The notes below the pieces were generated by a model. It did not search any database. It had not been told where the DNA came from and saw nothing but the letters and a program-made list of their open reading frames with translations. From NCBI RefSeq assembly GCF_003054245.1, contig NZ_QBKR01000020.1, forward strand, positions 1-64,000: a stretch of 64,000 nt of DNA, read 5' to 3'. This DNA is from Melghirimyces profundicolus. Its GTDB lineage: Bacteria; Bacillota; Bacilli; Thermoactinomycetales; DSM-45169. This document shows positions 53,610 to 63,780 of this stretch, piece by piece. How positions within the stretch are numbered: position 1 is the first letter of the stretch; every line of letters begins with the position of its first letter. Made by a program: the position numbers and the translations under genes.

Positions 53610-54536
53610 ATGCGCGTAGCCAACAGTATTACCGAACTGATCGGTGAGACCCCGGTCGTCAAACTGAATCGGATTGTGGGCAAAGCCGATGCCGACGTGT
53701 ATCTCAAGCTGGAGTATTTTAATCCGGCCAGCAGTGTCAAGGACCGGATCGCGCTCAGCATGATCGAAGACGCCGAGGAACGCGGTGTCCTCCAACCGGG
53801 GGATACCATTTTGGAACCCACCAGCGGAAACACCGGAATCGGCCTGGCCATGGTGGCGGCGGCCAAAGGCTACCGGGCCCTCCTGGTGATGCCGGATACC
53901 ATGAGCATGGAACGGCGGAATCTTCTCCGGGCTTACGGGGCGGAACTGGTGTTGACCCCGGGGTCCGAAGGGATGAAAGGGGCCATCGCCAAGGCGGAGA
54001 GCATTGCCAGGGAACATCCGGAATACTTCGTCCCGCAGCAGTTCAACAACCCGGCCAATGTCAAGATTCATGCGGAAACCACCGGACCGGAGCTGTTCGA
54101 GCAGATGGAAGGCCGGATCGACGCCTTTGTCGCCGGTGTCGGAACCGGCGGCACGATCACCGGGGCCGGCCGTGTCCTGAAGGACAAGATCCCGGACCTC
54201 CATATCGCCGCCGTGGAACCGGCCGCTTCCCCCGTGTTGTCCGGCGGCCAGCCGGGCCCCCACAAGATCCAGGGGATCGGGGCCGGTTTCGCTCCCGAGA
54301 TCCTGGACCGGGAGATTTACGATGAAGTGATCACCGTCACCAACGATGAGGCCTTCGAGTGGGCGCGTCGCATGGCCCGGGAAGAAGGAATCCTCGGCGG
54401 AATCTCCACCGGCGCCGCCGTGGCCGCGGCCATGAAGATCGCCCGCCGCTTGGGTGAGGGCAAACGGGTGGTGGCCGTGGCCCCGAGTAACGGGGAGCGG
54501 TATCTGACCACCCAACTGTATCAGTTCGAAGATTGA
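53610..54536 (+). CDS. cysK: cysteine synthase (O-acetylserine sulfhydrylase)
   Basis: CysK makes cysteine from O-acetylserine and sulfide. The 308-residue PLP enzyme has the Schiff-base Lys in PASSVKDR (K44), [13 protein letters not shown] for substrate carboxylate binding, [12 protein letters not shown] for the phosphate cradle, and the C-terminal [10 protein letters not shown]. The ATG at 53610 follows CAGGAGG; the longer frame upstream runs through the promoter. It matches the hslO-cysK order of B. subtilis. Confidence 0.97.
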   Translation: MRVANSITELIGETPVVKLNRIVGKADADVYLKLEYFNPASSVKDRIALSMIEDAEERGVLQPGDTILEPTSGNTGIGLAMVAAAKGYRALLVMPDTMSMERRNLLRAYGAELVLTPGSEGMKGAIAKAESIAREHPEYFVPQQFNNPANVKIHAETTGPELFEQMEGRIDAFVAGVGTGGTITGAGRVLKDKIPDLHIAAVEPAASPVLSGGQPGPHKIQGIGAGFAPEILDREIYDEVITVTNDEAFEWARRMAREEGILGGISTGAAVAAAMKIARRLGEGKRVVAVAPSNGERYLTTQLYQFED

Positions 54537-54549
54537 ACCATCGGTTTGA

Positions 54550-54576
54550 GGCTCCTTTCGGGGCCTTCTTTTCGTT
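54550..54576 (+). terminator. terminator after cysK
   Basis: GGCTCC (54550-54555) pairs with GGGGCC (54560-54565) through a T-G pair around a TTTC loop, followed by a T-rich run. Confidence 0.7.
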
Positions 54577-54726
54577 TTCGGAGTCCTGTGCGAAACCTTT
54601 TTTCACCGCGCATTTTGTTGTAAACTGATGGGAGGATATTTCTTTTTTGCATCCTTTGTTCAAAAGATCACGAAAGCGGACCGAACCAGTCAGCGGAGAG
54701 GAGAAGAGCGGAGAGGAGATGAGCGT

Positions 54727-55326
54727 ATGATTCTGATGATCGACAACTATGATTCCTTCACTTACAACCTGGTGCAATACCTGGGGGAGCTTGGCGAGGA
54801 ACTGAAGGTGGTCCGGAACGACCGGATCGACACCGAGGCGATCGTCCGCCTGCAACCGGAAGCGATCGTTCTCTCTCCCGGCCCCGGGAACCCTTCCGAA
54901 GCCGGCGTGAGTCTGGAGACGGTCCGGCGGTTTGCAGGATCGATCCCCATCCTGGGCGTCTGCCTGGGACATCAGACCATCGCCCAGGCTTTCGGCGGGC
55001 GGGTGGTCCGGGCCGGGCGCCTGATGCACGGGAAAACGTCTCCGGTGATTCATGACGGAAGAACGGTGTTTTCGGGGATTCCCTCCCCTTTCCGGGCGAA
55101 CCGGTACCACTCCCTGATCGTGGATCGGGAGAGCCTGCCGGACGAATTCGAAGTAAGCGCCCGTACGGAGGAAGGGGAAGTGATGGCGATCCGGCACCGG
55201 AAGTTCCCTTTGGAAGGAGTGCAATTCCATCCCGAATCGATCATCACCGACCACGGCAAACGGCTCCTGACCAATTTTCTCGGGACCTGCCGGTCGAAGG
55301 AACCTGAAATCGCCGGTGGTGCCTGA
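54727..55326 (+). CDS. pabA: aminodeoxychorismate/anthranilate synthase glutaminase subunit
   Basis: This class I glutamine amidotransferase supplies ammonia to PabB (folate) and often also to TrpE (tryptophan). The 199-residue product has [16 protein letters not shown], the nucleophile Cys79 in GVCLGHQ and the His/Glu pair in FHPES (H168/E170). In B. subtilis pabB precedes and pabC follows; neither is here, so the synthase partner must be elsewhere. Start follows GGAGAGGAGATGAGCGT. It heads the folate cluster. Confidence 0.93.
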   Translation: MILMIDNYDSFTYNLVQYLGELGEELKVVRNDRIDTEAIVRLQPEAIVLSPGPGNPSEAGVSLETVRRFAGSIPILGVCLGHQTIAQAFGGRVVRAGRLMHGKTSPVIHDGRTVFSGIPSPFRANRYHSLIVDRESLPDEFEVSARTEEGEVMAIRHRKFPLEGVQFHPESIITDHGKRLLTNFLGTCRSKEPEIAGGA

Positions 55327-55408
55327 TACCCCCCCAACACAAGCGACGCGGTCCGCGAGTTCGGGATAGAATCCGGGGCGTCCGTCCGCCCCCATGGAGG
55401 AGAAATGG

Positions 55409-56263
55409 ATGACACTGACGGCCAACCCCGCGATCCCGCCGATTCAGGCGGGACCCCATACCTTGCCCACGGATCAGAGGACCGTCGTGATGGGAATTCT
55501 GAACGTTACTCCGGATTCCTTTTCCGACGGCGGCAAATACAACCGGTTGGAACGGGCCATCCGTCACGCCCGGCAGATGGTTGCCGACGGTGCGGACATC
55601 ATCGATGTCGGCGGGGAGTCCACCCGTCCGGGTCACACGCCTGTTTCCCAGGAGGAGGAACTGGAGCGGGTCATTCCGGTGATCCGGAAATTGTCGGACG
55701 CCGTGAACGTTCCGATCTCCATCGATACCTGCAAGGCCGAAGTCGCCCGCCGGGCGGTGGAGGCCGGGGCCCACATCATCAACGATGTGTGGGGATTCAA
55801 GAAGGATCCCGACATGGCCCGGACGGCGGCGGAACTGGATGTTCCCGTCGTTCTGATGCACAACCGGGAGGAGGCCCGCTACGAGTCGCTGATGGAGGAT
55901 CTCCGCCGCGACCTGATGGAAAGCGTCACCCTCGCCTTGGAGGCCGGTGTGAAAGAGGAGCGGATTATTCTGGATCCCGGCATCGGTTTTGCCAAGAGCT
56001 ACGAGGAGAACCTCATCGTCATGCGGAACCTGGAACAAATTGTTGACTTGGGATATCCCGTGTTGCTGGGGACTTCCCGCAAATCGATCGTCGGTCTCAC
56101 CCTGAACCTCCCGGTGGAAGAACGGGTGGAAGGCACCGGGGCCACCGTGACCCTCGGCATCAGCAAAGGGTGCCGGATCGTCCGGGTCCATGATGTGAAG
56201 GAAATGGTCCGGGTGTGCCGAATGACCGATGCCATGGTGCAAGCATCCGGAGGAGGAGCATGA
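55409..56263 (+). CDS. folP: dihydropteroate synthase
   Basis: FolP joins p-aminobenzoate to dihydropterin pyrophosphate; it is the sulfonamide target. The 284-residue TIM barrel has MGILNVTPDSFSDGG, DVGGESTRPGH, INDVWG, LDPGIGFAKS and the C-terminal RVHDV. The ATG at 55409 is chosen because GGAGGAG seven bases upstream is its ribosome-binding site; the ATG at 55394 would place that site inside the gene. It overlaps folB as ATGA. Confidence 0.96.
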   Translation: MTLTANPAIPPIQAGPHTLPTDQRTVVMGILNVTPDSFSDGGKYNRLERAIRHARQMVADGADIIDVGGESTRPGHTPVSQEEELERVIPVIRKLSDAVNVPISIDTCKAEVARRAVEAGAHIINDVWGFKKDPDMARTAAELDVPVVLMHNREEARYESLMEDLRRDLMESVTLALEAGVKEERIILDPGIGFAKSYEENLIVMRNLEQIVDLGYPVLLGTSRKSIVGLTLNLPVEERVEGTGATVTLGISKGCRIVRVHDVKEMVRVCRMTDAMVQASGGGA

Positions 56264-56625
56264 TGGATCGGATTTTTTTCAACCGGATGGCCTTTTACGC
56301 CTACCATGGCGCTTTCCCCGAAGAGAACCGGCTCGGGCAGCGGTTCTGGGTGGATCTGGAGCTGGGATTGGATCTTACTCCGGCCGCCCGGTCGGATGAT
56401 CTGAACCGGACTGTGGATTACGGGAAAGTGTACCAAACAGTGAAAGCGGAGGCGGAAGGGGGTCCCCACGCCCTGGTGGAGACCCTGGCCGAAGGGATTG
56501 CCAAACGCATCCTGGAACGGTTCGGCGTGGAAGAGGTCAAGGTCCGTGTCACCAAGCCCGACCCGCCGATTCCCGGCCATTACGATTCCGTCGGGGTGGA
56601 AATCACCCGGAGACGCCGGGAATGA
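56260..56625 (+). CDS. folB: dihydroneopterin aldolase
   Basis: FolB cleaves 7,8-dihydroneopterin to 6-hydroxymethyl-dihydropterin. The 121-residue product has the family pattern FYAYHGAFPEENRLGQRF, DLNRTVDYGKVY and LVETLAEGIAKRIL, ending KPDPPIPGHYDSVGVE. Start ATG overlaps the folP stop, and its own stop overlaps folK, so folP-folB-folK are translated as a unit. Confidence 0.96.
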   Translation: MMDRIFFNRMAFYAYHGAFPEENRLGQRFWVDLELGLDLTPAARSDDLNRTVDYGKVYQTVKAEAEGGPHALVETLAEGIAKRILERFGVEEVKVRVTKPDPPIPGHYDSVGVEITRRRRE

Positions 56626-57152
56626 GGGAAATCACGGCGTATCTCGGGCTGGGGACCAATCTGGGACGGCGAATGGCCAACCTGGAGGAGGCTCTCCTCC
56701 GCCTCCATGAGACGGAGGGGGTGCGGATCACCCGGTTGTCGTCGTTATATGAGACGGCCCCGGTGGGTTATCTCAACCAGCCGGATTTTTTGAACGCTTG
56801 CGCCGAAGTGAAGACCGATCGGTCTCCGGATGAACTGCTGCAGGTTCTGCTGGGAGTGGAACGGGATCTTCACCGGGTCCGCACGGTCCGCTGGGGTCCC
56901 CGCACCATCGATTTGGACTTGCTTCTGTACGGGGATGCAGTGATCCGCAGGGAAAACCTGACCGTTCCCCATCCCCGGATGACGGAACGCCCCTTTGTTC
57001 TCCTGCCTCTCGCCGAGATTGCGGGGGATGTTCCCGTGCCCGGCACCGGCCGGACCGTCGCCCGCTGGGCGGAGGAGGCGGGAGAACCGGAGGGAGTCAA
57101 AAAGCTTCCCTATTCGATTCCACTTCCCTACGTAACAGAAGGAGGTGTGTGA
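56622..57152 (+). CDS. folK: HPPK (hydroxymethyl-dihydropterin pyrophosphokinase)
   Basis: FolK transfers pyrophosphate from ATP to 6-hydroxymethyl-dihydropterin, giving the FolP substrate. The 176-residue protein has AYLGLGTNLGRRMANLEEAL, SSLYETAPVGYLNQPDFLN, RWGPRTIDLDLLLYGD with the metal-binding Asp pair, and PHPRMTERPFVLLPL. It overlaps folB and is followed directly by dusB; yazB, which lies between them in B. subtilis, is absent. Confidence 0.96.
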   Translation: MREITAYLGLGTNLGRRMANLEEALLRLHETEGVRITRLSSLYETAPVGYLNQPDFLNACAEVKTDRSPDELLQVLLGVERDLHRVRTVRWGPRTIDLDLLLYGDAVIRRENLTVPHPRMTERPFVLLPLAEIAGDVPVPGTGRTVARWAEEAGEPEGVKKLPYSIPLPYVTEGGV

Positions 57153-57155
57153 TGG

Positions 57156-58163
57156 ATGCAAGGGATGAAATTGAAAATCGGTCCCGTGGAAACGGAAAAC
57201 AATGTGGTGCTCGCCCCGATGGCCGGCGTCTGCAACCCCGCCTTCCGGCTGATCGCCAAGGAATTCGGATGCGGCCTGGTCTGCGCCGAAATGGTGAGCG
57301 ACAAAGCGATCCTCCACGGAAACGCGCGGACGAAAAAGATGCTGTACGTCGATGAGCGGGAGAAGCCCCTCTCCCTGCAGATCTTCGGCGGGGACAAGAA
57401 AACCTTGGTGGAAGCGGCCCGGATCGTGGATCAACAGACCAATGCCGACATCATCGATATCAACATGGGCTGCCCGGTGCCCAAAATCACCAAATGCGAC
57501 GCGGGTGCCCGCTGGTTGTTGGATCCGGAAAAAATCGAAGAGATGGTCTCTGCCGTGGTGGAGGCCGTCGACAAGCCGGTGACGGTGAAGATGCGCATGG
57601 GCTGGGACGAGGAGCACATCTATGCCGTGGACAACGCCCGGGCCGTGGAACGGGCCGGGGCCAAGGCCGTCGCCCTCCACGGAAGGACCCGCCAGCAGAT
57701 GTACACCGGAAAGGCCAACTGGGATATCATCCGCGAGGTGAAGGAAGCGGTCGACATCCCCGTGATCGGAAACGGAGATATCATGACTCCCCAGGATGCG
57801 AAACGGATGCTGGACGAGACCGGTTGTGACGGGGTGATGATCGGCCGCGCCGCTCTGGGGAATCCCTGGATGCTGTACCGGACCATTCATTACCTCACCT
57901 CGGGAGAACTGCTCCCCGAGCCCACTCCCCGGGAGAAAATCGAAATCGCCCTCTTGCACATGGATCGGCTGATCGCCCTCCGGGGCGAAGAAGTGGCGGT
58001 GCGGGAGATGCGCAAACACGCTTCCTGGTATCTCCGGGGAATGCGGGGAGCGGCCCGGATCAAGGACCGCGTGAACGAACAGACCACCCGGGACGGCATG
58101 GCGAAGGTTTTGACCGGGTTTGTGGAGCAGCTGGAAAACCGGGAGAAAAGGCGGACCGCCTGA
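57156..58163 (+). CDS. dusB: tRNA-dihydrouridine synthase DusB
   Basis: DusB reduces uridines in tRNA D-loops with FMN and NADPH. The 335-residue protein has [12 protein letters not shown], the catalytic-motif cysteine in [11 protein letters not shown] (C106), [12 protein letters not shown] and VIGNGDI...[13 protein letters not shown]. Start is ATG 57156, eight bases after GGAGGTG. It follows folK by three bases, the conserved yacF position upstream of lysS. Confidence 0.95.
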   Translation: MQGMKLKIGPVETENNVVLAPMAGVCNPAFRLIAKEFGCGLVCAEMVSDKAILHGNARTKKMLYVDEREKPLSLQIFGGDKKTLVEAARIVDQQTNADIIDINMGCPVPKITKCDAGARWLLDPEKIEEMVSAVVEAVDKPVTVKMRMGWDEEHIYAVDNARAVERAGAKAVALHGRTRQQMYTGKANWDIIREVKEAVDIPVIGNGDIMTPQDAKRMLDETGCDGVMIGRAALGNPWMLYRTIHYLTSGELLPEPTPREKIEIALLHMDRLIALRGEEVAVREMRKHASWYLRGMRGAARIKDRVNEQTTRDGMAKVLTGFVEQLENREKRRTA

Positions 58164-58199
58164 CAATCCCCGAGCGGGTCGGTCCCGTGTTTCCAGAAC

Positions 58200-58222
58200 A
58201 GCCGCCGCAACGGCGGCTTTCC
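58200..58222 (+). terminator. hairpin after dusB
   Basis: AGCCGCCG (58200-58207) pairs with CGGCGGCT (58211-58218) around a CAA loop, but only three T follow. It may be a weak terminator or an RNA-stabilising hairpin between dusB and lysS. Confidence 0.55.
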
Positions 58223-58308
58223 TCGGTTACGAGAACGGATTGTTGTCCATAAAGGAAGATAAAGAGGGGAACGGAAAATCAAGCACCACTGCCGCTTTGG
58301 AGGAGTGA

Positions 58309-59805
<1,497 letters not shown>

Positions 59806-59826
59806 AAACCTCAGACTCCCCGAATG

Positions 59827-59868
59827 AAACCCCAGTGAGCCAACCGGGGGTGGGCCGCTGGGGTTTTG
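59827..59868 (+). terminator. terminator after lysS
   Basis: AAACCCCAG (59827-59835) pairs with CTGGGGTTT (59858-59866), followed by one more T. Inner pairing of CCGG/CCGG-like bases may shorten the loop. Confidence 0.75.
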
Positions 59869-59884
59869 GTGTGATCAAATGAAA

Positions 59885-59922
59885 AGAACCGGACGGGGAC
59901 AGGCCCCGCCGGGTTCTTTTTT
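59885..59922. terminator. bidirectional terminator between lysS and glpQ
   Basis: AGAACC(GG) at 59885 pairs with (CC)GGGTTCT up to 59917, with an inner CGGGG/CCCCG stem, followed by eight T. It ends at the minus-strand glpQ stop. Confidence 0.88.
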
Positions 59923-60801
59923 TTACCGGCCTTTCAGCACTTCGTGAAGGCGGTCGGGGTGGTTGGTGAACATGCCGGTGACGCCCCAGTCGATCAGTTT
60001 CTTCATGTCCGCTTTTTTATTGACGGTATAGGGATGGAGATCCAGCCCGTGGTCGCGGACGTTCTGAACATACTCCCGGTCGATCATCTTGTAGTTGGGG
60101 CCCACGCCGACGGCGTAGGTTTCGATGTGATCCAGTTCCGCATCTTCGATGACGGCCGGGGTGTCGTACCAGAGAAGCTGGACCAGCGGGATGTCGGGGT
60201 TCATGTCATGGATTTTGAGGAGGCTCTCCCGGCTGAAGGACTGGATCAGCACGTGCCGCTTCGCCAGCGCCTTGTCCGTCAACAAGCCGTGGCGTTCCAG
60301 CGTGGCGAGGAGCTTCTCTTCCATCCCGGGATACACTTCCGGCGCTTTGGTTTCGATGTAATATTTCTTGTTGGGGCCTAAATGGTCCAGCACTTCCTCC
60401 AGGGTCGGCACTTTCAGACCGACGTATTCCGGTTTGGCGTATTCCGGGTGGGCTTCGTTGAACCAGGAACCGGCGTCCAGTTCCTTGATCTCCGCCAGGG
60501 TGTGATCATTGACCCGTCCGGTTCCGTCGGTGGTCCGGTCCAGGGTTTCGTCGTGCATGGCGATCAGGTGGCCGTCTTGGGTCATTTGCAGGTCGATCTC
60601 AATGTAGTCACCTTTCATTTGCTCCCCCAGTTCGTAAGAGGGGAGGGTATGTTCCGGGGCGTAGGCGGAAGCTCCCCGGTGGGCGACGTTGAGAACGTCC
60701 TTGGTCTTTCCGTCTGCGAAGACCGACCCGGAAGAGAATCCGGCAACCAGCAGCCCGGCGGCGGTGACCCCTTTCAACAGGCGGCGCAACATTTTTCGCA
60801 T
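59923..60801 (-). CDS. glpQ: secreted glycerophosphodiester phosphodiesterase
   Basis: GlpQ hydrolyses glycerophosphodiesters to glycerol 3-phosphate and an alcohol; in Bacillus it also trims glycerol teichoic acids under phosphate limitation. The 292-residue product has a cleavable signal peptide (about residues 1-29, ending VFA), catalytic HRG (H41-G43), the metal ligands EID and the second His in [11 protein letters not shown], and [10 protein letters not shown]. Start follows GGAGAAAGG on the minus strand. Four spaced TTAACA-like hexamers upstream suggest PhoP control. Confidence 0.93.
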   Translation of the reverse strand: MRKMLRRLLKGVTAAGLLVAGFSSGSVFADGKTKDVLNVAHRGASAYAPEHTLPSYELGEQMKGDYIEIDLQMTQDGHLIAMHDETLDRTTDGTGRVNDHTLAEIKELDAGSWFNEAHPEYAKPEYVGLKVPTLEEVLDHLGPNKKYYIETKAPEVYPGMEEKLLATLERHGLLTDKALAKRHVLIQSFSRESLLKIHDMNPDIPLVQLLWYDTPAVIEDAELDHIETYAVGVGPNYKMIDREYVQNVRDHGLDLHPYTVNKKADMKKLIDWGVTGMFTNHPDRLHEVLKGR

Positions 60802-60846
60802 CCATCCTTTCTCCGGCTTTTGCTCTTATTCAATTTACCAACCGAA

Positions 60847-60885
60847 AGTTAAAGCAGGGTGGTTTCTGTGTTAACAATCGGTTGA
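60847..60885 (-). promoter_or_regulatory. candidate Pho box upstream of glpQ
   Basis: On the minus strand four hexamers occur at 11-bp period: TCAACC, TTAACA, ACCACC and TTAACT, each separated by five bases. The PhoP consensus is TT(A/C/T)ACA in such repeats. The second is perfect and the third is poor (3 of 6). It lies 46-84 bases upstream of the glpQ start. Confidence 0.45.
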
Positions 60886-61226
60886 CGGTTCTGACAATCC
60901 GGTTTCAACAAAGACGGAGATCTTTCCTCTATTTTTTCCGGTAACCATTCGGGGGATACTTCGGCGATCGGGATCGGGGCAAGAAATGATCCAAAGAATA
61001 AGGCCGCCAATCGGTAGCCTTTTCACAAACTGAAAAACGGGCAGAAAGAACTAAAATCAATTACCTATATAAAAGAAATAGCGATCATTCTTTATGCATA
61101 AATGAAAGGATTCTTTGGGAAATTTCAAGAGATGAATTGTCTCCCTTTCCCAACACTCATATAATAAACGTACCAGAGAATTTCACTATCCAGAAAAATA
61201 TTAAACAAACAGGAAGGATCTGTCGG
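60886..61226 (+). other. glpQ-prepilin peptidase intergenic region
   Basis: No gene is seen apart from the upstream extension of the peptidase frame, which I reject because it overlaps the promoter at 61137-61165. Base composition turns AT-rich from about 61030. Confidence 0.5.
61137..61165 (+). promoter_or_regulatory. sigma-A promoter of the prepilin peptidase gene
   Basis: TTGTCT (61137-61142) and TATAAT (61160-61165) are 17 bp apart, 60 bases before the GTG start. Confidence 0.75.
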
Positions 61227-61670
61227 GTGACGCAATCTCTGATCTGGATGTTGTTAACCGTCCTTTTGATTCATGCCACCCTCACCGATATCCGCGAACG
61301 GATCATCCGCGATCGAATCCACCTCATCGGGATGATGGGAGCGTTGTTCCTGCATTTTTTGGAGCCCCATCCTCCCTGGATCAACTACTCCCTCACCGGA
61401 ATAGGTGTCTTGGCCGTTTTGAGCACGATTTCGGTTCTGACAGGGGGGAAAGCGATCGGCGGTGGCGATATCAAAGCCTTCGCTATGATTGGCTTTGCGG
61501 TGGGGTGGGAACCCTTCTTTTACGTTTTCTTATTCTCCCATCTGGCGGCCGCGGTGTTTCTCCTGGCGGTCAAACTGGCCCGATCCGAAACCATCCGCCT
61601 GGGAACCGAATTCCCCTTTGCCCCCTTCATCCTTCTGGGGGTCCTTTTCTCTTGCTGGTTAACCTTATAA
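61227..61670 (+). CDS. cpaA: prepilin peptidase, TadV/CpaA type (A24 family)
   Basis: An aspartic membrane protease that removes the leader of Flp-type pilins. The short 147-residue product has about four to five membrane segments and the two catalytic Asp: D21 in TLTDIRERII and D81 in the GGGDIKAF motif. It lacks the N-terminal methylase domain of PilD, as expected for TadV. The GTG at 61227 follows AGGAAGG by nine bases and lies after the promoter. It heads a Tad locus, though cpaB has its own promoter. Confidence 0.88.
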   Translation: MTQSLIWMLLTVLLIHATLTDIRERIIRDRIHLIGMMGALFLHFLEPHPPWINYSLTGIGVLAVLSTISVLTGGKAIGGGDIKAFAMIGFAVGWEPFFYVFLFSHLAAAVFLLAVKLARSETIRLGTEFPFAPFILLGVLFSCWLTL

Positions 61671-61692
61671 GCCTGTCATTATAAGCCTGTCA
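61665..61692 (+). repeat. 14-bp tandem direct repeat at the cpaA stop
   Basis: TTATAAGCCTGTCA occurs twice head to tail (61665-61678 and 61679-61692). The TAA stop of the prepilin peptidase lies in the first unit. Confidence 0.85.
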
Positions 61693-61727
61693 TTGTCGAA
61701 AATTAGCAGATTATGTGAAAAGGCGTA

Positions 61728-61756
61728 TTGTCAATTGATTTTTTTCTTGCTATTAT
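61728..61756 (+). promoter_or_regulatory. sigma-A promoter of cpaB-cpaE-cpaF
   Basis: TTGTCA (61728-61733) and TATTAT (61751-61756) are 17 bp apart, leaving a leader of about 80 nt before cpaB. No terminator or riboswitch was recognised in it. Confidence 0.75.
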
Positions 61757-61843
61757 ATGGTGCAAGTAAAATGTGGAAAAGACCTGATTCTTTATTCTAT
61801 TGACTTTATCCATAATCTTTTAACAAGCAGGTGTTGACAATCA

Positions 61844-62560
61844 ATGCAGGATGCAAAAAGAAGGGCAAAAATCTTTGCTGTTCTGTCAGTAGTTTTGGCC
61901 ATTTTGGCGGGATTCCTTTTTTTGCAGAAGGTAAATCAAGTTGATGCTAGCATGGGCCAAACCGTTACGGTTTATGTAGCCGAACAATCCATCACTTCCC
62001 GAGAACCATTGAAAAAAGAGTATTTTGCCGCTAAAGAGATCCCTGTAAAATATGTTCAGGAATTGGGGTCTGTTGTCACCAAAATCGATAATATTGAAAA
62101 AATGGTAACTATCACTCCTTTGCAAAAAGGTGAAGTGTTGACGGAGAATAATTTGAAACCAGTATCAGGTTTGACATCGAGCAACAATCGAATGGTAACA
62201 CTCGCCGAGAATGACCGTGTGATGTTTGATGGCGGAATTGAAGCTAATGATCGGGTGGACATAATTGTTTCAACAGACGAAGGAGGAAATAAAACCACTC
62301 AAATCTTTATGTCGGATGTTCGTGTAGTCGGGGTGAGTGAGGACAAAAAGACAAAAAGAGTTGAGGCCTTGGGCCTGGAGGTTCCTCTTAAAAAAGCCCG
62401 TGAACTTATTCATGCTCAAAATTTTGCTGTAGCAATCCGAGTGTTAAAAGCACCTCAAGAGGAGGACGTTGGCAGCCAAAATCAAGGTAATTCAAGCACG
62501 CAAGGAGGAGCAATGAACTCAAATGATGGTAGTACTGGTCAAGATAACAAACAACCTTAA
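61844..62560 (+). CDS. cpaB: Flp pilus assembly protein CpaB/RcpC
   Basis: The 238-residue product has one N-terminal membrane anchor (about residues 8-28) and an extracytoplasmic SAF-type domain (VTVYVAEQSITSREPLKKE, AAKEIPVKYVQ, LQKGEVLTENNL). This is followed by an RcpC-like segment (DRVDIIVSTDEGG, QIFMSDVRVVGV) and a Gln/Ser/Asn/Gly-rich tail. Family members belong to Tad pilus envelopes. Start is ATG preceded by GCAGGTG. Codon and base usage are AT-richer than in lysS and upstream genes. Confidence 0.88.
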   Translation: MQDAKRRAKIFAVLSVVLAILAGFLFLQKVNQVDASMGQTVTVYVAEQSITSREPLKKEYFAAKEIPVKYVQELGSVVTKIDNIEKMVTITPLQKGEVLTENNLKPVSGLTSSNNRMVTLAENDRVMFDGGIEANDRVDIIVSTDEGGNKTTQIFMSDVRVVGVSEDKKTKRVEALGLEVPLKKARELIHAQNFAVAIRVLKAPQEEDVGSQNQGNSSTQGGAMNSNDGSTGQDNKQP

Positions 62561-62590
62561 ATTTGGTTCAGGAGGTGTCACCTACATAAA

Positions 62591-63769
62591 ATGAGCACGG
62601 ATGTAAAACTTCTGATTGTCAGTGAAGAAGTAAATTTAGCGGAAGATATTAGAGCGAGGGTGTCCAATACCTTTCCTAATAATCAGTATTTATCAGCCAG
62701 GGAAGTAAAAAGGGAAATCGTTCGTATTCAGCCGGACATTGTGTTGCTTCATGAACCCAAGGATGAATCGGGGTTACAGTTACTCCATTATATTAAAAAC
62801 GAATTGACTACAACTTGGGTAATTTATCTAACAGAGTCCCGTGATCCTATACGTGCCCGTGATGTAAATCGAGCAGGTGCTTTTGATATTCTCTTTTTGC
62901 CTGATGAAATTATGGCTTTAAGTGATGTGCTGAATCGAGCGGTGAAGGCGAAAGAAGCGAAACAAAAAGCTGTTTCTGAGGGAACTGCTTCTTTCTCTTG
63001 GGGACGCGGACAGGTGATCACATTTTACGGGGGGAGAGGAGGGTGCGGTCGTAGTTTAGTCGCCTCCACCCTGGCACAAACAATCCAGCTGGATTCCAAT
63101 TCCAGTGTTTTGCTCGTCGATTTAAACCTCCAATACGGGGGGATCGAAACCTATATGAACGTGGAAAACTCACGTTCCATTTATGATTTAACCCCGGTTT
63201 TACAGGAATTAAACGATAACCATATTCGAAACGTCACTTCCATTGAGCGTAATTCCCAAGTGGAAGTATTGGTAAGTCCTTGTGATGCGGAAATTGCGGA
63301 ACAAGTGACAGAGGAGCATATACAGAGGCTTCTTCGCGCTGCCCGATTGTACTATGATTATATTTTAGTAGACCTACCTATTTCTATGAATACCATGGTA
63401 TACAGTGCTTTGGAAGAAGCGGATCGGATGTTTTATGTTATGACTCCCGATGCACCTTCCTTGCGAATTCTTAATAGAGTAATGGAACTGTTCAATAAAT
63501 TGGGGGTTGATCCCCGCGATCGGTTTGAAATTTTACTGAATCGAATTTCCCGTGATAGAGAACTTACCTCCAAGGATGTTAAGCAATATTTTGAGTATCC
63601 GATTGTAGCTGAGATTCGGGAGGATACTAAAAAAGTACAACAGATGATCAACCGTGGTAAACCACTCCGGGCCTCCCGACGGGAGCGGGGTTTAACCATT
63701 TTTTCTAAAGACATTCAAAAGCTGGCCCGCTGGCTGTTGACGCAAGATTCTAGCCGTTCTGTATCATAG
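62591..63769 (+). CDS. cpaE: pilus assembly protein CpaE/TadZ (MinD/ParA-like with receiver-like N-domain)
   Basis: TadZ/CpaE positions the Tad pilus machine. The 392-residue protein has a receiver-like N-terminal domain (about 1-125, LLIVSEEV, DIVLLHEP) and a P-loop ATPase domain. Its phosphate loop reads GGRGGCGRS (147-155): the signature Lys of the ParA/MinD deviant Walker A motif and the canonical P-loop Lys are both Arg. The later motifs LLVDLNLQYGG and ILVDLPISM are kept. Homologous TadZ proteins are known to have atypical P-loops, so binding may persist while hydrolysis is weak. Confidence 0.88.
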   Translation: MSTDVKLLIVSEEVNLAEDIRARVSNTFPNNQYLSAREVKREIVRIQPDIVLLHEPKDESGLQLLHYIKNELTTTWVIYLTESRDPIRARDVNRAGAFDILFLPDEIMALSDVLNRAVKAKEAKQKAVSEGTASFSWGRGQVITFYGGRGGCGRSLVASTLAQTIQLDSNSSVLLVDLNLQYGGIETYMNVENSRSIYDLTPVLQELNDNHIRNVTSIERNSQVEVLVSPCDAEIAEQVTEEHIQRLLRAARLYYDYILVDLPISMNTMVYSALEEADRMFYVMTPDAPSLRILNRVMELFNKLGVDPRDRFEILLNRISRDRELTSKDVKQYFEYPIVAEIREDTKKVQQMINRGKPLRASRRERGLTIFSKDIQKLARWLLTQDSSRSVS

Positions 63770-63780
63770 GAGGTCATGGC

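Noticed and set aside
61137-61226. N-terminal extension of the prepilin peptidase from an upstream start
   Set aside because: It begins inside the TTGTCT/TATAAT promoter, is AT-rich and non-hydrophobic, and has no ribosome-binding site, unlike the GTG at 61227.
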